Positions 59,335 through 64,000 of a stretch of 64,000 bases of DNA are shown here, piece by piece; within the stretch, counting starts at the first letter, position 1; every line of letters starts with the position of its first letter. Below the pieces are notes generated by a model. It saw only the letters and a program-made list of their open reading frames with translations, ran no database searches and had not been told where the DNA came from. The stretch covers positions 21,707,401-21,771,400 of the forward strand of contig JAQFVV010000001.1 of assembly GCA_028023455.1 (NCBI GenBank), given 5' to 3'. Both the position numbers and the translations under genes were made by a program. This DNA is from Epiperipatus broadwayi. Lineage: Eukaryota > Onychophora > Udeonychophora > Euonychophora > Peripatidae.

Positions 59335-60235
59335 AATTGATTGATCAAATTTTTCTAAGATATGAATCTGTTTAATTCCCATCATATCACCCTAAGTAAA
59401 AGCTAGCATGTATTCATTGATATTATTTTTAAGTAATATTTGCTCAGGAAAGAATGTCTCTTTATATCATCATTAATATAAAATAATGCTTATGTGTGCA
59501 ACATTATATAAACCAAACAATTATTATTTGAGGAAATAATTTGAATATATACATAAAATATTGGAATCAACAAAATGCGTACTTTGAATTTAAAAGTTCT
59601 GGTGAATACATTTTATCTTCTCTGAAATAAAAACATACTATTGGTTTTGTAGTTTCAATACAAATATTAAATATGTGATGCTATATTGGGAATACATTAT
59701 TTTTATCTATCTTCATAACAAAATGTATTGTATTTATTGATAGATAGATATAATTTTAGGTTAAATGGTAGTCTATTCATATACCATAATGTAAGAGTGT
59801 TATTTTTTTCCTAATTTTAAATTCATACTTGTGGTATAGTAATTGTTATTTCAGTATTTTAAATTTTTTTTTTATTTAGTGATTATAAATTAACTTCAAA
59901 TATAATAATTTATATTGAAAATTCAAAAAAAGATTTTATCACACTAAGTATTAAATTTATTTAGTTCTCTTAAATTCATATTAATAAATAGCTAGATTCA
60001 GCTTTGTATATATTTATATATAAGATATATAAAAATATATATATTAAATTCATATTTTGGAAATTATGAGCAGTCCACAACACATTTGTGATACATAAAT
60101 AAGTATGTATGATATTTGTTATTAAATAATTGGACATTAATAGGCAATCACATATGTAAATATGAAATTAATTGCTGATTTATTGTACATTCAATTAGAT
60201 CATAAATGTACATTATGATTGTTTACAATCTATTT

Positions 60236-60288
<53 letters not shown>

Positions 60289-61310
60289 ATTGATAATCAT
60301 TTACTAATAAATTTTAATTTAAATCAAATAAACTTGTCTGATTATTGTCTAGTTGTGCAAATGAATTCATTGATTAATAAAATTCAAGTGAGATAAGATA
60401 AACTGACTGTACCATAAATTTTATTTGAAATAATTATATCTCATAATTCAGAAATCAAACCCCAATATTAGTAAGTGAGCATGGTTATATTATTATTTTT
60501 CTTTTTTGTATAAAATTCAATAGTTATTATCTGATTAGATATAAACTTTATATGATAATCATAATCAAATATGTGAGTTTTATTTAAATTATTATTGTTT
60601 AGATAATTACTGTATTGTGTTCATGATTGGCCATTAAGACCCTAATGTTATTCAATTATAAAACTGATAATAGTATATTTTCTCTTATAATTTAGAATGA
60701 TTAACTTTAATTATATTTAAATTTAGTTGATGTGAATTGTAAATCCAGTTAAAACATTCAATGTTAATATTTATACTTGATTATAATAAATGCTAATAAT
60801 TTTTTTATATATTTTGATTTTGATTATAATATACAGTTTTAATAATTTAGTTATAGGAAATTTAAAATAAATTAACATGATTGGTTAATTGTACTTAAGT
60901 AAATATCCAATAGAAATCTACTGTTTCTTTCATATAATAGTATGATTGGATATTATAGATTCAAAATTAATTTATAGGTTTATTGATATTACATCATTAT
61001 TAAGTATTTTATCTTGATATAAACAGTGTGCTTGGTAATAATGAATTAATATAAAAATATTGCATGGATAAGTTCATATTATTTATTATTTTGTTAAACT
61101 AGGATTTAAACTTAACTATTGCATCATATATTTATTTAAATATTATAAATAATGTAAACTTAAAAAACATACTAAACCTGTCATTTCAATCATTCATGAA
61201 TTACTTTATTTAGATGTGAATATCTTTTAAATTTTAGTATAAGTTTGTATTTTTATAAGCAATGTTTGATTGGTTGAGTGTATTAGAATTTAGTTGTTTA
61301 ATGATTTATT
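59335..61310. other. Gene-free AT-rich region with (AT)n
   Basis: Includes an AT run at 60238-60282. No coding signal. Confidence 0.65.
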
Positions 61311-61530
61311 ATGTGCATAAAATCCCTATCTAGTGCCTACTCATCCAATATTCCCAGACTAAACTAGTCTGGGGATATTGGATGAGTAGGCACTAGATAG
61401 GGATTTTATGCACAAGCCTTCTGGCATCCATTGATTACTCTGTTTGGCACAGGGTGGCACTCCTATATGGAAAGTTTTGCCTTTGTTTACAACAATTATG
61501 TGCTAGTACTAGATGGTGATCATGTGTTGT
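61311..61530. repeat. Palindromic copy of the 445-bp unit segment
   Basis: 61313-61360 and 61366-61413 are reverse complements over about 48 bp with one visible mismatch and a 5-bp spacer, from GTGCATAAAATCCC to GGGATTTTATGCAC. The right side continues into sequence (CACAAGCCTTCTGGCATCC, later GGTGATCATGTGTTGTT) that is the reverse of the tandem unit at 10.6-12.6 kb and matches 39076-39160. Confidence 0.85.
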
Positions 61531-62160
61531 TTTGTATTTATTTTAAATAATGTCTGAAGTCATGATGCTATAATAAAGATTATCATCACTGTCACTGTTT
61601 TATGTTAGTGTAGTTGAAAGTTAGATATGTGATTAGATAAAGGTTTATTTTAAGTGCTGAAAAAAATATTTATTGATTGGTATTCATTTAGCTTATGTTC
61701 ATTTTATTATGAATGATACTACTATTCACAGGGCATTATAAAATTAGTATTATTATTCTTTCATTTACATTTCAACTAAATATTGAGCTATATTTTATTC
61801 AAGTCATATTAAAGATATTATTTTATTGCACATTTTCAATCTGTTACAAATGCTGCCTAGATGATTGGGGCTGTAACAGAGGTTAACATATTATTATAAA
61901 TTATTCTATTATTATTCTATTATAAATGATGGTATGATTTTCCAGGCATAATAAAACAGGATCACTCTATCATTGTTTTGACATATCTGATTTGTCACAA
62001 ATAACTCCCAAATCTGTGGTGCGTTAAAAGAAGAATCTACTCTCATTTTTATCCTGTTACAAATGTACTCTTACACTAACGGTAGTAATAAGAGTTATTT
62101 TATCATCATTTTTTTATGTCAGTTATAAAATGCTGCTTAAACCTGTAGGGTAACTTTTTA
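61531..62160. other. Gene-free AT-rich region
   Basis: Scattered CTGTTACAAATGYT motifs (61836, 62045) resemble the 22-bp unit at 45566-45660, suggesting a dispersed relative of that repeat. Confidence 0.5.
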
Positions 62161-62256
62161 TTCTGTTACTATATATATAAAGTATATGAATGCTGTTTTT
62201 ATGAAATATTCTGTTACTATATATATAAAGTATATGAATGCTGTTTTTATGAAATT
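62161..62256 (+). repeat. 48-bp tandem duplication
   Basis: TTCTGTTACTATATATATAA with its 3' flank AGTATATGAATGCTG occurs twice, at 62161 and 62209, essentially identical, so the duplication is recent. Confidence 0.9.
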
Positions 62257-63105
62257 TAATTAACATATTTTATCTTTTAATATAAACTTCAACCTTAATT
62301 TTTTAATTGAAATCATTGTAAATTAGTTTAGCATGTAAATATTTACTTGTTTAAAGAGTTTTATTAAAAGTTTTTAATTAATCTATTAGTTAAAACTGGG
62401 AATAGCGACTGATTATGCTCTCAAGTAAATTTTAAAATCATTTAAAACTCAGCCTTACAGATTTCTAAATTTCTTCAGTAATAAAATGTTTATAACTTGT
62501 AAACTTTTAATTTTTATCAGTAAGATTTGTAAATTCAAAAACAGACAGAAATTTGTTGTTGTTATAGATGTTTAATTAAGGATAATAATCCAAAATAACC
62601 ACAATCATAAAAAGCATTAGTTCTGCTTCAGAGTTAATAATTTATTAGCAAAATTTATTTTAAATTTAAATAATATATGAGATGAAAAAAATTGAAAAAT
62701 TAATATAAATATTATTTCAATGTTTTTACAAAATAAATTAATAAAACATCGTTTCAAAATATGTACAAACTTTAACAATTTATGAAATATTATAACTTTA
62801 TCTTTCTTACATCAATAGTGTGTTGTAAAAAGTATTGTAAAAAATAATAAAGAATATAGATGATATTAATAGTATACTTTAACAATGTGATAGACAATTT
62901 AGCTAATGTGAGATTTTTCTAACCATTGTCTGAGTAATGCAACTTTTTTCAGTTGTTACTTGATTTAAGATTATATCAATGTTTTCTTGAAAAGTTTCAA
63001 AAGAATAATAAATTGTGGGTTGATATCAATTTGACATCAACTATCTAGATAGTCAAAATAAAAGTCATAGATCACATGACCCTATCTCTTAAGCTTGAAA
63101 GCTAT
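62257..63105. other. Gene-free AT-rich region
   Basis: No coding signal or recognisable repeat before the hairpin at 63106. Confidence 0.65.
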
Positions 63106-63410
63106 AAAAACAATGAGGATTGCCAATTCCTTTACAAGCTTTGTGTTAAATGCTTAGCCAGAGCCAGCACTTAAAATATCTCTTTCAGGAACCCCTTCCC
63201 AAACCCCTGACCATGGTTTCATGCTTTGGCACTCCTCAGAGAGGTGTCTAGTGTTTGAACCTACCCTGACACCTCTCTGAGGAGTGCCAAAGCACGAAAC
63301 CATGGTCAGGGGTTTGGGGAGGGGTTTCTGACAGAGATATTTTAAGTGCTGGCTCTGGCTAAGCATTTAACACAAAGCTTGTAGAGGAATTGGCAATCCT
63401 CATTGTTTTT
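63106..63410. mobile_element. Long hairpin element, ~143-bp arms, 19-nt loop
   Basis: The left arm (63106-63248) and right arm (63268-63410) are reverse complements with only a handful of differences. Both are much GC-richer than the surroundings (for example ACCATGGTTTCATGCTTTGG and CACTCCTCAGAGAGGTGTC). The loop contains GTTTGAACC, similar to a pol III B box. A 14-bp direct repeat with one mismatch (CAACTAYCTAGATA) lies at 63038-63051 and 63412-63425, which may be a target-site duplication. The open frame on the minus strand through it is an artefact of the palindrome. Confidence 0.75.
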
Positions 63411-64000
63411 ACAACTACCTAGATAATTTTATTAAAGTTTTATTTTTCAGATAGAACACATTTTTAACCTATACTGTATAATTAAAAAATGTTAATGTAA
63501 ACATATCATAATCCAAGTCATATGTTTTTTATTTTACAATACCACAGGATTACATTTTTATTAATATTTTGTAGCTGACTAGTGTATATTAATTATAATA
63601 TTTCAATATTTTTTCTAAAGAATTTTAATATTTGTTAATATATTAAAAAGAATCAGGTATTTGATTATATATATAATGTGATGAATATCAGTTTTCAATT
63701 TCAGTTTTTCAAATTTTAAAAATAGCATTTATAAAGCCCTTGTTACTTATCTTTAATTCCAGTTTAGTCCAACAATTTTTATACAGCAAAATTCAAAAAT
63801 TTACTTGGTAAGACAAACTATTTTTTTTATAAAAAATGGTAATACATTAAAAAATATATAAAGAACATAAAAATATAATATTATTCTTAAATAGTTTATA
63901 CAAGCTGCAAGATTCTATCATCTCTCCTTATATGTTAAAAAATACTGGAAGGAACAACACTATTCACCGAAATGATAATTGATAAATAACTACTTGCAAC
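63411..64000. other. Gene-free AT-rich region
   Basis: No coding signal or recognisable repeat to the end of the window. Confidence 0.65.

Noticed and set aside
63154-63366. 70-codon minus-strand frame
   Set aside because: It spans both arms of the perfect hairpin and is a by-product of the palindrome and its GC-rich content.

Overview
The window is very AT-rich nuclear DNA of an animal, most likely an invertebrate. It holds long (AT)n tracts, tRNA-derived short repeats, an RTE-type non-LTR retrotransposon, a decayed LINE of another clade, a Penelope-like element fossil, LTR elements and many fold-back repeats. I cannot name the species. I found no convincing host gene, no rRNA or intact tRNA gene, no CRISPR array and nothing bacterial. 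One weak exon candidate lies at 59.15-59.30 kb.

Layout. 0-10.5 kb: unique AT-rich DNA, a possible 3.5-kb LTR-like unit between (AT)n tracts, a small fold-back element (5.1 kb) and a 1-kb composite repeat with ~270-bp inverted arms (6.5-7.5 kb). 10.6-13.2 kb: five tandem units of about 445 bp followed by inverted copies; relatives recur at 39.0 and 61.3 kb. 13.9-14.6 kb: two tRNA-like SINE heads. 15.1-16.8 kb, minus strand: a decayed LINE reverse transcriptase. 17.2-18.1 kb, plus strand: a decayed Penelope-like element ending in a GIY-YIG domain.

The centre (18.28-38.50 kb) is the most informative part. A 3.0-kb segment is present twice in direct orientation. Copy A (18281-21277) is uninterrupted. 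Copy B (22473-38503) is split by three insertions, and copy A shows roughly what each site looked like before: (i) a complete, young 7.84-kb LTR retrotransposon with two 2594-bp LTRs, an exact tRNA-Lys primer-binding site and a single coiled-coil/basic protein frame, but no recognisable protease, reverse transcriptase or integrase; (ii) a 1.94-kb unit that looks like a solo LTR; (iii) a near full-length 3.26-kb RTE-clade element on the minus strand, with endonuclease and reverse transcriptase interrupted by one in-frame stop and a late frameshift.

From 38.5 to 64 kb the DNA is AT-rich and without recognisable genes. It carries microsatellites, short tandem duplications and several hairpin-forming elements (47.8, 52.4, 58.2, 61.3 and 63.1 kb).

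How the parts relate: the LTR element lacks enzymes and must depend on proteins from a related autonomous element elsewhere. The two best-supported LTR insertions, and possibly a third, sit in (AT)n tracts. The best candidate for something undescribed is the LTR element at 23429-31266: very long LTRs filled with 191-bp and 56-bp tandem arrays around a gene for a repeat-rich coiled-coil protein.
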